From Actinomycetota bacterium (GTDB lineage: Bacteria; Actinomycetota; Actinomycetes; Actinomycetales; Microbacteriaceae): a stretch of DNA of 64,000 nucleotides. The notes beneath the pieces were generated by a model, which was given only the letters and a program-made list of their open reading frames with translations, searched no databases and was not told the DNA's origin. This document shows, one piece after another, positions 31,078-40,467 of the stretch. Numbering within the stretch: the stretch's first letter is position 1; every line of letters starts with the position of its first letter. Where the stretch lies: NCBI GenBank assembly GCA_020161315.1, contig JAIUOH010000012.1, positions 1-64,000 on the forward strand. Direction: 5' to 3'. The position numbers and the translations under genes were made by a program.

Positions 31078-32234
31078 GCGAAACCATGATCGACTTCGAC
31101 CACGTCGACGAGATTGCCCTCGGCGCAGCGGTGCTCGGCACCGGCGGCGGTGGCGACCCGCACATCGGCTCGCTGATCGCCAAGCGCCTCATTCGCCGTG
31201 AAGGCCCGGTTCGCATGATCAGCATTGACGAGCTGACCTCTGACGATTTCGTGCTGCCGATCGGCGGCATCGGCGCACCATCGGTTGACGTCGAACGCAT
31301 CATGTCTGAGGGCGAGTTTGCCCACGCGATTCAGGCACTCGAGCGTGCGGTGGGTCGCAAGGCCACCGCACTGATGCCGATCGAGGTGGGCGGCGGTAAC
31401 TCGATGGTGCCACTCGCTGCCGCGGCGGTAACCGGGCTGCCCCTTGTCGACGCAGATGCGATGGGTCGCGCGTTTCCAGAGGCGCAGATGGTGACGTTTC
31501 ACCTCGCTGGCTACGGGCCGGGCACCACGGTGCTGGTCGACCACCACGGCAACGAGATCGTGAGCCGCCCTGTCGACGGCGAGTGGTCTGAGCGACTCGC
31601 CCGTGTTGTGACCGTCGAGCTTGGGGGCAGCGCCACCATGATCGACTACGCATACGACGGTGAAGTGGTGCGCGAATGCGCGATTCCTGGCACGCTGACG
31701 CTTGCGCGTCGCATCGGTCAGATCTTGCTGGGCGAGTTCGAAGGTGAGCGCCTTCGCGATGACGAAAAGATTGCTGCGCTTTCGCGAGAGCTTGGCGCAG
31801 TGAAGCTCTTCACGGGTAAGGTTGCCGACCTGCAGCGTGAGTTCGCTGGCGGGTTTACTCGCGGTTTGGCGCGTCTTGCGGGCGTTGGCGAGGATCGCGG
31901 ATCCGAGTTGCAGCTCGACTTTCAAAACGAGATGCTGCTTGCTCGGCGTGACGGCGAACTCGCCGCGGTGACCCCCGATCTGATTGCGGTGCTCGACCTC
32001 GCGACGGGTAGCCCGATTACCACCGAGTCTCTGCGCTACGGCGCTCGAGTAGCCGTGATCGCTATGCCCTGTCACGAGAAATGGCGCACTCCGATTGGGC
32101 TGGAGACTGCGGGCCCGCAGTACTTCGGCTACGACGTAGAGTGGCAGCCGGTTGAACAGTTGGTAGCTGCCGGGATGCTAGAGGCTTCGGCCAATCTTGA
32201 CGACTCAGACGTGGCAGAGGAGAACTCGAAGTGA
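31074..32234 (+). CDS. DUF917 family protein
   Basis: 386 residues, GTG start within the permease stop. The conserved glycine loop LGTGGGGDPHIG (about 21-32), the ALMPIEVGGGNSMVP block and GLPLVDADAMGRAFPE are intact, so this is the likely working copy of the pair. DUF917 (also called S-methyl thiohydantoin desulfurase-like in some databases) commonly accompanies hydantoinase A and is believed to act in ureide or hydantoin breakdown; the reaction is not certain. Coupled by a GTGA overlap to the HyuA gene, suggesting a complex. Confidence 0.88.
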   Translation: MSETMIDFDHVDEIALGAAVLGTGGGGDPHIGSLIAKRLIRREGPVRMISIDELTSDDFVLPIGGIGAPSVDVERIMSEGEFAHAIQALERAVGRKATALMPIEVGGGNSMVPLAAAAVTGLPLVDADAMGRAFPEAQMVTFHLAGYGPGTTVLVDHHGNEIVSRPVDGEWSERLARVVTVELGGSATMIDYAYDGEVVRECAIPGTLTLARRIGQILLGEFEGERLRDDEKIAALSRELGAVKLFTGKVADLQREFAGGFTRGLARLAGVGEDRGSELQLDFQNEMLLARRDGELAAVTPDLIAVLDLATGSPITTESLRYGARVAVIAMPCHEKWRTPIGLETAGPQYFGYDVEWQPVEQLVAAGMLEASANLDDSDVAEENSK

Positions 32235-33802
32235 CGCAAGCACAGGCACAGAAGTACCGCCTCGGTATCGACGTAGGTGGCACGAACACCGACGCAGTCA
32301 TTCTTGACGCGGAGCTGAAGGTCGTTGGCTCGGTGAAATCACCGACAACTGAGAACAGCGGTGACGGCATCGCGCACGCGATCGACGCGGTGCTGGCAGA
32401 GACGGGTGTGAGCCCGAGCTCGATTGGGCACGTGATGCTCGGCACGACGCACTGCACCAACGCGATTGTGCAGCGCCGGGGCCTTTCGCGAGTGGGCGTG
32501 CTGCGCATTGGTGGGCCAGCAACCACGGCTGTTCCGCCGCTTGAGGGCTGGCCCGAAGACCTGCGCGAGGCAATCGGGCAGCACGACGTGATCTTGCGGG
32601 GCGGCTACGAAGTCGACGGGCGCCTGCTTGCGACGCTCGATGAGGCCGAGGTGCGCGAGGCCTGCGAGCGCATGATTGGCGAGGTCGATTCGGTGGCGGT
32701 GGTGGGCGTGTTCTCACCCTCAAACCCAGAGCAAGAGTTGCGTGTCGCTGAGATCGCGAGTGCGGTGCTCGGCGTGCCGGTATCGTGCTCGCACGCCGTC
32801 GGCACGATCGGTCTGCTCGAGCGCGAGAACGCGACGGTGCTAAATGCGGCGCTGCAGCGCACACTCGGAGAGATGGTGACAGGCTTCATTCGCGCGCTCG
32901 AGGAGCGCGGCATCGAGGCGACCCCGTTCCTGGGGCAGAACGACGGCACGCTCATGCGTTTGGAGTACGCGCTCGAGTTTCCGGTGTTCACCATTGGTTG
33001 CGGCCCCACCAACTCGATTCGCGGTGCAGCTCATCTGTCTGGTCTCGCTGATGCGCTCGTCGTTGACATTGGCGGCACCACGACCGATATCGGTGTGCTC
33101 ATCGACGGCTACCCGAGGCAGTCGGCCCACGCGGTTGAGATCGGCGGCATCCGCACGAACTTCCGCATGCCAGACGTGCTCTCGGTGGGGCTGGGCGGTG
33201 GAACGATCATTCGTGAGCGCGGGCGCAGTGGAGAAGGGCCGCTTACTGTCGGACCCGACAGCGTTGGCTACCGCCTCACGAGTGAGGCGATCGCTTTTGG
33301 CGGCGAGACGCTGACCGCGACTGACATCGCACTGGCCGCCGGCAACGCTGAGATCGCGGGAACCGCGGTCGTGGAGCTTCCCGAGGCGGTGCTTGCCGCC
33401 GCCGACACCGCGGTGCGCGAGCTGCTCGAAGAGTCGATTGATCGAATGAAGCCGAACGCGCAACCCGTGCCGGTCATCATCGTAGGCGGCGGCAGCATCA
33501 TCGCACCGGAGGTGCTCGACGGGGTGAGCGACCTGATTCGCCCTGACCACTTCGGCGCGGCAAACGCCGTGGGTGCGGCGCTCGGTGAGGTTGCTGGGTA
33601 CTTCGAAAAGATCTACCAGGGCGTCTCTGATCGCGCGGAAGCGCGAAAGAGCGCGGGCCAAGAAGCGATCGAACGCGCGGTGAATGCGGGTGCGCTTCGC
33701 GAAACCGTTGAGGTGGTTTCGATCGAGGAGATCCCTGTCGCATACACCGACGGGCAGGCCGTGCAGATCAAGGCAAGGGCGATCGGCAAGCTCGGAAGCT
33801 GA
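32231..33802 (+). CDS. Hydantoinase/oxoprolinase family protein (HyuA-type)
   Basis: 523 residues, GTG start. Has both parts of the HyuA fold: N-terminal GIDVGGTNTDAVILD (about 12-26), then LGTTHCTNAIVQRRGLSRVG and, in the second half, VDIGGTTTDIGVLIDG and VIIVGGGSIIAPEVL, the three nucleotide-binding elements of the ASKHA fold. This implies ATP-dependent opening of a cyclic amide. No HyuB (hydantoinase_B) gene is in the window; in this subfamily the DUF917 protein may take that place. It ends the operon with a hairpin over its stop codon. Confidence 0.9.
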   Translation: MTQAQAQKYRLGIDVGGTNTDAVILDAELKVVGSVKSPTTENSGDGIAHAIDAVLAETGVSPSSIGHVMLGTTHCTNAIVQRRGLSRVGVLRIGGPATTAVPPLEGWPEDLREAIGQHDVILRGGYEVDGRLLATLDEAEVREACERMIGEVDSVAVVGVFSPSNPEQELRVAEIASAVLGVPVSCSHAVGTIGLLERENATVLNAALQRTLGEMVTGFIRALEERGIEATPFLGQNDGTLMRLEYALEFPVFTIGCGPTNSIRGAAHLSGLADALVVDIGGTTTDIGVLIDGYPRQSAHAVEIGGIRTNFRMPDVLSVGLGGGTIIRERGRSGEGPLTVGPDSVGYRLTSEAIAFGGETLTATDIALAAGNAEIAGTAVVELPEAVLAAADTAVRELLEESIDRMKPNAQPVPVIIVGGGSIIAPEVLDGVSDLIRPDHFGAANAVGAALGEVAGYFEKIYQGVSDRAEARKSAGQEAIERAVNAGALRETVEVVSIEEIPVAYTDGQAVQIKARAIGKLGS

Positions 33803-33819
33803 GCTTCAAGGCTCAGCTT
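33796..33819 (+). terminator. Hairpin at the end of the hyuA operon
   Basis: Perfect 9-bp stem AAGCTGAGC / GCTCAGCTT with loop TTCAAG; the TGA stop is inside the left arm. No U-tract follows. It lies between convergent operons and may act for both strands. Confidence 0.6.
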
Positions 33820-33901
33820 GCGGGCTCAGCAAAAGGGTTGCGCCTAATCAAGCCGAGCGGGGCTGGGGCGTTGGCGCGAGAGTGAGAATAGTGACTCCGC
33901 G

Positions 33902-34729
33902 CTAATGCCCTAGCATCTTGCGTGCCTGGCGCAGTACCGGCTCATCGACCATTTTGCCCTCAAACTGAAACACCCCGGGCTGATGCTGCGCTTCTGCGAG
34001 CACCCGTTCGGCCCAGGCAATCTCATCGGGGCTCGCGGCGTAGGCGGTTTGAATGACCGCGGCCTGCGAAGGGTGAATGCACGCGGTCGCGTCGAAGCCG
34101 CTGATGCTCGCATCGGTCGCCTCGTGCCGCAGCCCTTCAGCGTCGGCGATGTTGAGAAACACCGAGTCGACCGCCATTTTGCCTGCAGCCTTCGCTTCGA
34201 TCAGCACGCGGGCGCGAGCGTAGCGGGCAAAATCGCGGTAGCGCCCGGTGGCCTGGCCGCCGGTGGGATCGTGGCGCGAACCCTTGCCCCCCATGCTGGC
34301 AGCGAGGTCTTCGGCACCCCACATCATCGCAAACACGGCAGGGTGTGCGGCGATCTCGTCGGCGCGCGCGATGCCGGTCGCCGTCTCGCAAAGCGCAAGT
34401 ACGCCAAAGCCCTCTGCTCCGAGTGCGTCGAGCTGCGCCGCACCCTCGGTTTTCGCGAGCATCAGCGTGCGGTACGCGGCCTGCCGAACCGCGATCAGGT
34501 CAAGCTCGTGGTCTTCGGTGCCTGCCGGGTTCACCCGCACGATCACGCGCGCGGGATCGAGCGAAGCCGCGACGAGCTGTGCCCTTGCCGCTGCCTTGTC
34601 TGCGGGAGCAACGGCGTCTTCGAGGTCGATGATGACGCTGTCGGCCGCCGCGAGTGCCTTCTCGTAGCGCTCGCCGCGGTCAGCTGGGCAGAAGAGGAGC
34701 GCGGGGCCGTGCAACTGCATGCTCGTCAT
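33902..34729 (-). CDS. HpcH/HpaI-CitE family CoA ester lyase
   Basis: 275 residues from the ATG at 34729 (ATGA overlap with the MaoC gene); a longer upstream open frame is a shadow. Beta-hydroxyacyl-CoA lyase with VIIDLEDAVAPADK (D35, E37, D38), VRVNPAGTED (R65), ALCETATGI and MMWGAEDLAASMG. The order CitE-MaoC-AccA-AccD with an acyl-CoA dehydrogenase matches, from memory, the mycobacterial accA1-accD1 locus, where the CitE protein (Rv2498c) is reported to cleave citramalyl-CoA and HMG-CoA-like esters. Likely last step of leucine and perhaps itaconate degradation, giving acetyl-CoA and acetoacetate or pyruvate. Confidence 0.88.
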   Translation of the reverse strand: MTSMQLHGPALLFCPADRGERYEKALAAADSVIIDLEDAVAPADKAAARAQLVAASLDPARVIVRVNPAGTEDHELDLIAVRQAAYRTLMLAKTEGAAQLDALGAEGFGVLALCETATGIARADEIAAHPAVFAMMWGAEDLAASMGGKGSRHDPTGGQATGRYRDFARYARARVLIEAKAAGKMAVDSVFLNIADAEGLRHEATDASISGFDATACIHPSQAAVIQTAYAASPDEIAWAERVLAEAQHQPGVFQFEGKMVDEPVLRQARKMLGH

Positions 34730-35232
34730 GAGCGCGTCGCCTCGGCGGGCGAGTGCGCGCCGGCTGGCAGGCAGTGCATCAGGGTGGAGCGGGTTGCGAT
34801 GGCAACGACTTTGCCAACCTGGTTGCGCATGGTGTGCTTGAACTCGACGATGCCCTGACCCGGTCTCGATGATGAGAGCCGCTTGGACTCTATGCGGGTC
34901 TCGGCGTAGAGGGTGTCGCCGACGCGCACCGGAGCCGGAAACGACACTTCGCTGAACCCGAGGTTTGCCACGATGGTGCCCATGGTCAGCTGCGACACCG
35001 AGAGCCCGACGAGGGTTGAGAGAGTGAACATGCTGTTCACCAGTGGTTCCCCAAACTCGGTGTGCGAGCTCCATGCCGCGTCAAGGTGCAGCGACTGGGT
35101 GTTCATGGTCAGAGTGGTGAAGAGCACGTTGTCTGCTTCGGTGACCGTGCGGCCGGGCCGGTGCAGGTAGACGGCACCCTCTTCGAACTCTTCGAAGTAG
35201 AGCCCGCGCTGTTCGATTCGCTTATCGGTCAT
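34726..35232 (-). CDS. MaoC family hydratase
   Basis: 168 residues, hot-dog fold. The N-terminal [20 protein letters not shown] and the [13 protein letters not shown] segment (place of the catalytic Asp/His hydratase motif) followed by [13 protein letters not shown] identify the MaoC subgroup that sits beside CitE lyases. It should hydrate 3-methylglutaconyl-CoA or itaconyl-CoA to the hydroxy-acyl-CoA cleaved by the 33902 product. Overlaps ATGA with both neighbours, so it is strictly co-translated. The assignment of substrate rests on gene order. Confidence 0.85.
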   Translation of the reverse strand: MTDKRIEQRGLYFEEFEEGAVYLHRPGRTVTEADNVLFTTLTMNTQSLHLDAAWSSHTEFGEPLVNSMFTLSTLVGLSVSQLTMGTIVANLGFSEVSFPAPVRVGDTLYAETRIESKRLSSSRPGQGIVEFKHTMRNQVGKVVAIATRSTLMHCLPAGAHSPAEATRS

Positions 35233-37481
35233 GATGCTGCTCCCTTGCTGGCTGCGCTGTCGTCGCCACCTGTATCTCCAGTATCCACCTGAATCACCGC
35301 GAGCGTCTGCCCGCGAGCGACCTGCTCACCGACGTTCGCCTTCAACGCGACGACTCCCGAGACGGTGGCGCGTAGCACGTGTTCCATCTTCATCGCCTCG
35401 ACCACCACGATGGGGTCGCCGGCCTCGACTCGCGCGCCGTGTTCGGCGTGCACCAGCACGACGGTGCCGGGCATGGGGGAGTCGAGGTGTGGATCGCTCG
35501 ATGTCTCGGCTGTACCGCCGTGGCTCGCGCGCGCAATGCAAATGTCGAAGGTAGCGCCTTCGACCGCGAGCGAGACCTTGTCGCTTTCAACGAGTGCGGT
35601 GACGGTGCGAGTGGCGCCGTTGACCGTCACGCTGAAGCGGTGGTCGCCGAGTGAGCGCACGGCGCCGGGCGTCTCGACAAGCTCGATGACCGGAGGGAGC
35701 GCGGCGGCCGGTTCACTGGTCGAGCTCGGTGAGTCTGCCGGTACTCCCGGCCTGTCGGACGAGCCCGCCGATCTGCTGATCGAGCTTGTCGCCCTGCCGG
35801 CCGAGCTTGTCGAGACCAAGGGAACAACGCCGATCTCAACAACTGTGCCGCGCTCACCGCTCTGCAGCGGGTAGCGACGCCTGGCGTTTGCGGCTCCGGG
35901 TCGCCACCCAACGCGGTGCGCCCAGGGCCCCGTCGAGGCGAAAGTTGAGCCCGTACCGGCGCTTCTGGGCGCGAACGTTTCACGTGAAGCATTTGCTGAG
36001 CTAGTGGCGGTCGCGCTCGCCACATGGTCGAGCAGCAGCGCCGCCTCGGCGAACTCCCGCCCACCCGCGGGCGAGTATTCGAGCGAGTCTTGCACGCGCC
36101 CGATGAGCCCGGTGTCGAGGTCGCCGGCAATGACCTCGGGAAGCTCGAGCAGCTTTCGCATGAACTCGATGTTTGTCGGAAACCCGAGCACCGCGGTCTC
36201 GTCGAGCGCGCGCACGAGCCGCCGCCTTGCGGCCTCGCGATCCTCGCCCCAGGTGATGATCTTGGCGAGCATCGGGTCGTAATCGATCGAGACGCCGAGC
36301 CCCGACTCGATCGCGGTGTCGACGCGCACGCCCTCGCCGCTTGGGTGAGTGACGTGCGTGACGAGCCCGCCGGTCGGCAAGAAGCCCAACGAGGGGTCTT
36401 CGGCGTACACGCGCGCCTCGATGCTGTGCCCGGTAAGCACGATGTCGTCTTGGTTGAGCGCCAGGGGTTCGCCCGCGGCGATGCGCAGTTGCTGCTCGAC
36501 GAGGTCGACCCCGGTGATCTGCTCGGTTACGGGATGTTCGACCTGTAGGCGTGTGTTCATCTCCATGAAGAAGAACTCGTCTGGGTGAGAGGCTTCGACT
36601 ATGAACTCGACCGTGCCAGCACCGCGGTAGTCAACGCTGCGCGCGGTCTCGCACGCGGCCGCGCCGATGGCAGCGCGGGTTGCTTCGTCGAGCAGTGGCG
36701 AGGGTGCCTCTTCGATCACCTTCTGGTGGCGGCGCTGCAGTGAACACTCGCGCTCGCCGAGGTGAATCACATTGCCGTGAGCGTCTGCCAGCACCTGCAC
36801 TTCAATGTGGCGGGGGATTGACAGGTAGCGCTCAATGAAGAGAGCATCGTCGCCGAAGCTTGCCGCGGCTTCGCGACGCGCAGCCGCGATTGCGGCGGGT
36901 AAGTCTTCGCCGCGCTCGACCACGTGCATGCCCTTACCGCCGCCGCCGGCGCTCGGCTTAATGAGCATCGGGTAGCCGATTGCGGGTGCTGCCGCGATCA
37001 GGTCGTCGTCTGTGAGGCCCGGCCTAGCGATGCCGGGAACGGTAGGCACCTCGCGCACAGACACCGCTGATTTTGCTGAGATCTTGTCGCCCATGACCTC
37101 AATCGCGTGCGATGACGGCCCGATGAAGACGATGCCCGCGTTTTCGCATGCACGCGCGAACTCGGCGTTCTCGGCGAGAAAGCCGTAGCCCGGGTGAATT
37201 GCCTGCGCTCCGGCCTCGACAGCGGCCGTAATCACGGCATCTATGCTCAGGTAGCTCTGCGCGGCCGGGGCGGGGCCGATCCTTTTCGAGACATCTGCAA
37301 GCGCCACGTGGCGTGCGCCCGCGTCGGCGTCGCTGTAGACGGCAACCGAGCGGATGCCGAGGCGGCGCAGCGTCGAGATGATGCGGCAAGCGATCTCGCC
37401 GCGGTTTGCGATGAGCACTGTGTCGAACATTGGGCGCTCCATTTCGGGTGTGGGTAAGGAGGTATCGAACATCTGCATCAC
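35229..37481 (-). CDS. Acyl-CoA carboxylase alpha chain (biotin carboxylase + BCCP)
   Basis: 750 residues, GTG start in an overlap with the beta-chain stop; homology begins at residue 18 ([17 protein letters not shown]), so a start near 37430 is possible. Biotin carboxylase domain (18-470) with [35 protein letters not shown] and [14 protein letters not shown]; biotinyl domain at the end with [10 protein letters not shown], biotin on K698. Between them, residues about 556-604 are an in-frame insert of REP-type palindromic DNA giving Ser/Pro/Ala-rich sequence from LVSTSSAG to VIELVETP. The protein is about 100 residues longer than AccA1-type relatives. With the beta chain it likely carboxylates 3-methylcrotonyl-CoA. 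Confidence 0.92.
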   Translation of the reverse strand: MMQMFDTSLPTPEMERPMFDTVLIANRGEIACRIISTLRRLGIRSVAVYSDADAGARHVALADVSKRIGPAPAAQSYLSIDAVITAAVEAGAQAIHPGYGFLAENAEFARACENAGIVFIGPSSHAIEVMGDKISAKSAVSVREVPTVPGIARPGLTDDDLIAAAPAIGYPMLIKPSAGGGGKGMHVVERGEDLPAAIAAARREAAASFGDDALFIERYLSIPRHIEVQVLADAHGNVIHLGERECSLQRRHQKVIEEAPSPLLDEATRAAIGAAACETARSVDYRGAGTVEFIVEASHPDEFFFMEMNTRLQVEHPVTEQITGVDLVEQQLRIAAGEPLALNQDDIVLTGHSIEARVYAEDPSLGFLPTGGLVTHVTHPSGEGVRVDTAIESGLGVSIDYDPMLAKIITWGEDREAARRRLVRALDETAVLGFPTNIEFMRKLLELPEVIAGDLDTGLIGRVQDSLEYSPAGGREFAEAALLLDHVASATATSSANASRETFAPRSAGTGSTFASTGPWAHRVGWRPGAANARRRYPLQSGERGTVVEIGVVPLVSTSSAGRATSSISRSAGSSDRPGVPADSPSSTSEPAAALPPVIELVETPGAVRSLGDHRFSVTVNGATRTVTALVESDKVSLAVEGATFDICIARASHGGTAETSSDPHLDSPMPGTVVLVHAEHGARVEAGDPIVVVEAMKMEHVLRATVSGVVALKANVGEQVARGQTLAVIQVDTGDTGGDDSAASKGAAS
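35671..35816. repeat. REP-like inverted repeat inside the carboxylase alpha gene
   Basis: Perfect 15-bp arms GTCTCGACAAGCTCG (35671-35685) and CGAGCTTGTCGAGAC (35802-35816) enclose 116 bp that holds further partial copies (for example ATCGAGCTTGTCGCC near 35779). The whole element is in frame and translated. Related palindromes occur at 40417, 55451, 58397 and 58482. Confidence 0.85.
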
Positions 37482-39031
37482 ATCCTGAAAACGCCGTAGC
37501 CCGGTGCATCTGCGGGCGCGCGCGAGACGACGTCGAGGGCGAGACCCAGCACATCGCGGGTCTCATCGGGCTCGATAATGCCGTCGTCCCACAGTCGGGC
37601 GGTCGAGTAGTAGGGGCTGCCCTGCGTCTCGTACTGCTCGCGAATCGGTGCCTCGAACGCAGTCTGCTCATCGGCGCTCCACTCGCCGCCCGCGCTCTCG
37701 ATCTGATCGCGGCGCACCGTCGAGAGCACTGAGGCCGCCTGCGGCCCGCCCATCACCGAGACGCGGGCACCCGGCCACAGCCAGAGAAAGCGCGGTGAAT
37801 AGGCGCGGCCGCACATCGAGTACGTGCCGGCGCCGAACGAGCCGCCGACCACGACCGTGAGCTTGGGTACCGTGGCCGTCGCGACCGCGTTGACCATCTT
37901 TGCGCCGTGCTTCGCGATGCCGCTCGACTCGTACTCGCGGCCCACCATGAAACCGGTGATGTTCTGCAGAAACACGATCGGGGTGCCGCGCTGGTCGCAG
38001 AGCTGGATGAAGTGCGCGCCCTTCATCGCGCTCTCGCCGAAGAGCACGCCGTTGTTCGCGATGATGCCCACGCGATGCCCGTGAATGCGCGCGAATGCGG
38101 TGATGAGCGTCGTGCCGTATTCGCGCTTGAACTCGTGAAATTCGCCGCCGTCGACGACCCGCGCAATGATTTCTCGAGCATCGTAGGGCTCGGTGAGGGC
38201 GACGGGTACGACGTCGAGCAACGACCCTGGCGTGGGATCGGCGACAACGCTCGTCGGCGTGCCCGCGAGGGGTGAGTTCTCTGGCAGGGTCGCGATGATG
38301 TCGCGCACGATCTGCAACGCGTGCTCATCGTTCTCTGCCAGGTGGTCTGCCACGCCCGAGACCCGGGTGTGCACCTCGCCGCCGCCGAGATCTTCGGCGG
38401 TAACCACCTCGCCGGTCGCCGCTTTTACGAGCGGTGGACCGCCCAGAAAGATGGTGCCCTGGTTTCGCACGATTACTGTCTCATCGCTCATGGCGGGCAC
38501 GTAGGCGCCGCCCGCGGTGCTTGAACCCAGCACTGCAGCAATCTGCGGAATGCCGTCGCGCGACATGCGGGCCTGGTTGTAGAAGATGCGCCCGAAGTGC
38601 TCGCGGTCAGGAAACACCTCGTCTTGCATGGGCAGAAAGGCGCCGCCCGAGTCGACGAGGTAGATGCAGGGCAAGCGATTCTCAGCCGCCACCTCTTGCG
38701 CGCGCAGGTGCTTCTTTACGGTGAGCGGGTAATACGTGCCGCCCTTCACCGTCGCATCGTTCGCGACCACCATGACCTGGCGACCGTGCACGAGGCCGAT
38801 GCCGGTGATGATGCCCGCACTTGGAGCTTCGCCACCGTACATGTCGTAACCCGCCAGCGGGGCAAGCTCGAGAAACGGGCTGCCAGTGTCGAGCAGGCGG
38901 TCAACGCGATCGCGCGCGAGCAGTTTGCCGCGGGCGACGTGTCGCTCGCGTGACTTTTCAGGGCCGCCGAGCGCGATCGTAGCCCGGCGCTCGCGTAGCT
39001 CGTCTACGAGATCTTGGTAGGTCGGTGCCAC
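37478..39031 (-). CDS. Acyl-CoA carboxylase beta chain (carboxyltransferase)
   Basis: 517 residues, GTG start with GGAGG 4 nt upstream. Carboxyltransferase with N-terminal [20 protein letters not shown], the acyl-CoA site [20 protein letters not shown] and [15 protein letters not shown], and the biotin-side block [21 protein letters not shown]. These match methylcrotonyl-CoA carboxylase beta subunits rather than propionyl/acetyl types. First gene of the minus-strand operon; the alpha chain overlaps its stop. Expression should come from the divergent promoter at 39032-39242. Confidence 0.93.
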   Translation of the reverse strand: MAPTYQDLVDELRERRATIALGGPEKSRERHVARGKLLARDRVDRLLDTGSPFLELAPLAGYDMYGGEAPSAGIITGIGLVHGRQVMVVANDATVKGGTYYPLTVKKHLRAQEVAAENRLPCIYLVDSGGAFLPMQDEVFPDREHFGRIFYNQARMSRDGIPQIAAVLGSSTAGGAYVPAMSDETVIVRNQGTIFLGGPPLVKAATGEVVTAEDLGGGEVHTRVSGVADHLAENDEHALQIVRDIIATLPENSPLAGTPTSVVADPTPGSLLDVVPVALTEPYDAREIIARVVDGGEFHEFKREYGTTLITAFARIHGHRVGIIANNGVLFGESAMKGAHFIQLCDQRGTPIVFLQNITGFMVGREYESSGIAKHGAKMVNAVATATVPKLTVVVGGSFGAGTYSMCGRAYSPRFLWLWPGARVSVMGGPQAASVLSTVRRDQIESAGGEWSADEQTAFEAPIREQYETQGSPYYSTARLWDDGIIEPDETRDVLGLALDVVSRAPADAPGYGVFRM

Positions 39032-39139
39032 GGTGCCTCCTCGTTGAATGCGGTGAACCTTGTGCCTGAAGCCGTGTGCACCATGCTGCCGATCATCACC
39101 GACATTTGGGCCACATGATTCGTGGTCGTGTCATTTAGA

Positions 39140-39153
39140 TTACGGCATAGTAA
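39140..39153 (-). promoter_or_regulatory. Candidate TetR operator (site 2)
   Basis: On the minus strand TTACTATGCCGTAA, part of a 16-bp inverted repeat ATTAC-N6-GTAAT (39139-39154). It lies 109 bp upstream of the carboxylase beta start and shares 11 of 14 positions with site 1 at 22495, with the same half-sites TTAC and GTAA and the same 6-bp spacing. Confidence 0.6.
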
Positions 39154-39216
39154 TTGAAAATGCACCACCAATATTTACTTGATCTCTCAAAAATTGTGAG
39201 TTACCGTGTATTTCAG

Positions 39217-39230
39217 TTACTCATCGATAA
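39217..39230 (+). promoter_or_regulatory. Candidate TetR operator (site 3)
   Basis: TTACTCATCGATAA ends 12 bp before the acyl-CoA dehydrogenase ATG; 10 of 14 positions match site 1. Flanking bases also agree (CAG before and TGG after, against CGG and CGG around site 1). Its position next to the ribosome-binding site fits repression of that gene. Confidence 0.5.
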
Positions 39231-39242
39231 TTGGGAGCAGCA

Positions 39243-40394
39243 ATGGAGCACTTCAATCTGAGCGAAGAAGAGTCGGCGCTTGCCGACATGGTTCGCGAGT
39301 TTGCCGAGGGCGTCGTCGCTCCGCAGGCGTACGAAGCAGACCGCACACACACCCTCAACATGGATGTCGTTGCGGGCATGGGTGAGCTGGGCCTCTTCGG
39401 GCTGCCCTTCTCCGAGGAATACGGCGGCCAAGGCGGCGACTACTTCGCGCTCTGCATCGCGCTCGAGGCGCTCGGTCGCGTCGACCAGTCGATCGCCATC
39501 ACGCTTGAAGCCGGGGTCAGCCTCGGTGCCATGCCGATCTATCGTTTTGGCAACGAGGATCAGAAGGCCGAGTACCTGCCAAGCTTGTTGGCTGGCAAAG
39601 CGCTTGCGGGCTTCGGCCTGACCGAGCCCGAGGCCGGCAGCGACGCGGGTGCGACCCGCACGACCGCGAGGCTCGAGGGTGACGAGTGGGTCATCAACGG
39701 CTCGAAGCAGTTCATCACGAACTCAGGTACCCCGATCACTCGCTTTGTCACCGCAACGGCGGTCACCGGCGAAGCCGACGGCCACAAAGAGATTTCGGCG
39801 ATCCTCGTGCCGAATGGCACGCCCGGTTTTACCGTCGAACCGGCCTACGACAAGCTCGGCTGGCACGCTTCAGACACGCACCCGCTGACCTTCGACAACG
39901 TGCGCGTTCCCGCTGCAAACCTCGTGGGTCAGCGCGGCCGGGGCTTTGCAAACTTCTTGCATATTCTCGACGAGGGGCGCATCGCAATCGCGGCTCTCTC
40001 GACCGGCGCCGCCGAGGGATGCCTCGAGGCTGCCGTCGAATACTCGAAGTCTCGCACGGTGTTTGGCTCGTCGCTCGCCACGCGCCAGGGCATTCAGTTC
40101 ATGCTCGCGCGCATGCAGCAGCGCGTGCACGGCGCCCGCCTCGCGTGGCACTACGCCGCGAGACTGCGCGACGCGGGCAAGCCGTTCAAGACCGAGGCTG
40201 CACTCGCAAAGATCACCGCGAGCGATGCGGCGATGGATAATGCGCGCGACGCGACCCAGGTGTTTGGCGGCAACGGCTTCATGAACGAGTTCGCGGTGGC
40301 GCGTCACTACCGCGACTCGAAGATTCTTGAGATCGGTGAGGGCACGAACGAGGTGCAGCTGCTGCTGATCGCGCGCGCGCTCGGGGTTGCGTGA
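39243..40394 (+). CDS. Acyl-CoA dehydrogenase
   Basis: 383 residues. Start ATG at 39243 is preceded by GGGAGCA; a TTG at 39231 in frame is less likely. FAD-dependent dehydrogenase with GFGLTEPEAGSDAG, WVINGSKQFITNSG, the arginine-binding region and VFGGNGFMNEF. The catalytic base sits in ILEIGEGTNEVQ (E366), the position used by medium- and short-chain enzymes; true isovaleryl-CoA dehydrogenases have the base elsewhere and a Gly/Ala here. Divergent from the carboxylase operon. By context it oxidises a branched short-chain acyl-CoA in leucine or isoleucine breakdown, but straight-chain substrates are possible. Confidence 0.9.
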   Translation: MEHFNLSEEESALADMVREFAEGVVAPQAYEADRTHTLNMDVVAGMGELGLFGLPFSEEYGGQGGDYFALCIALEALGRVDQSIAITLEAGVSLGAMPIYRFGNEDQKAEYLPSLLAGKALAGFGLTEPEAGSDAGATRTTARLEGDEWVINGSKQFITNSGTPITRFVTATAVTGEADGHKEISAILVPNGTPGFTVEPAYDKLGWHASDTHPLTFDNVRVPAANLVGQRGRGFANFLHILDEGRIAIAALSTGAAEGCLEAAVEYSKSRTVFGSSLATRQGIQFMLARMQQRVHGARLAWHYAARLRDAGKPFKTEAALAKITASDAAMDNARDATQVFGGNGFMNEFAVARHYRDSKILEIGEGTNEVQLLLIARALGVA

Positions 40395-40416
40395 GGCTTG
40401 GTGCTCGCACGGATGA

Positions 40417-40451
40417 GTGCCGATCGCTTCGACGAGCCCAGCGAACGGCAC
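40417..40451. terminator. REP-like hairpin after the acyl-CoA dehydrogenase gene
   Basis: Nested arms GTGCCG / CGGCAC and TTCG / CGAA. The loop region resembles the element at 58500-58524 (TTCGACGAGCCCAGCGAACG against TTCGACAGGCTCAGGGAACG). It lies between convergent genes and probably ends transcription or protects the message. Confidence 0.5.
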
Positions 40452-40467
40452 CTATCCGCGCGATCGC

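Noticed and set aside
30795..32075. 426-codon minus-strand frame opposite the permease and DUF917 genes
   Set aside because: Shadow of two well-supported plus-strand genes; no recognisable motif.
33902..35074. 390-residue version of the CitE protein
   Set aside because: The first part reads through the MaoC gene in another frame; the ATG at 34729 overlaps the MaoC stop and begins the family homology.
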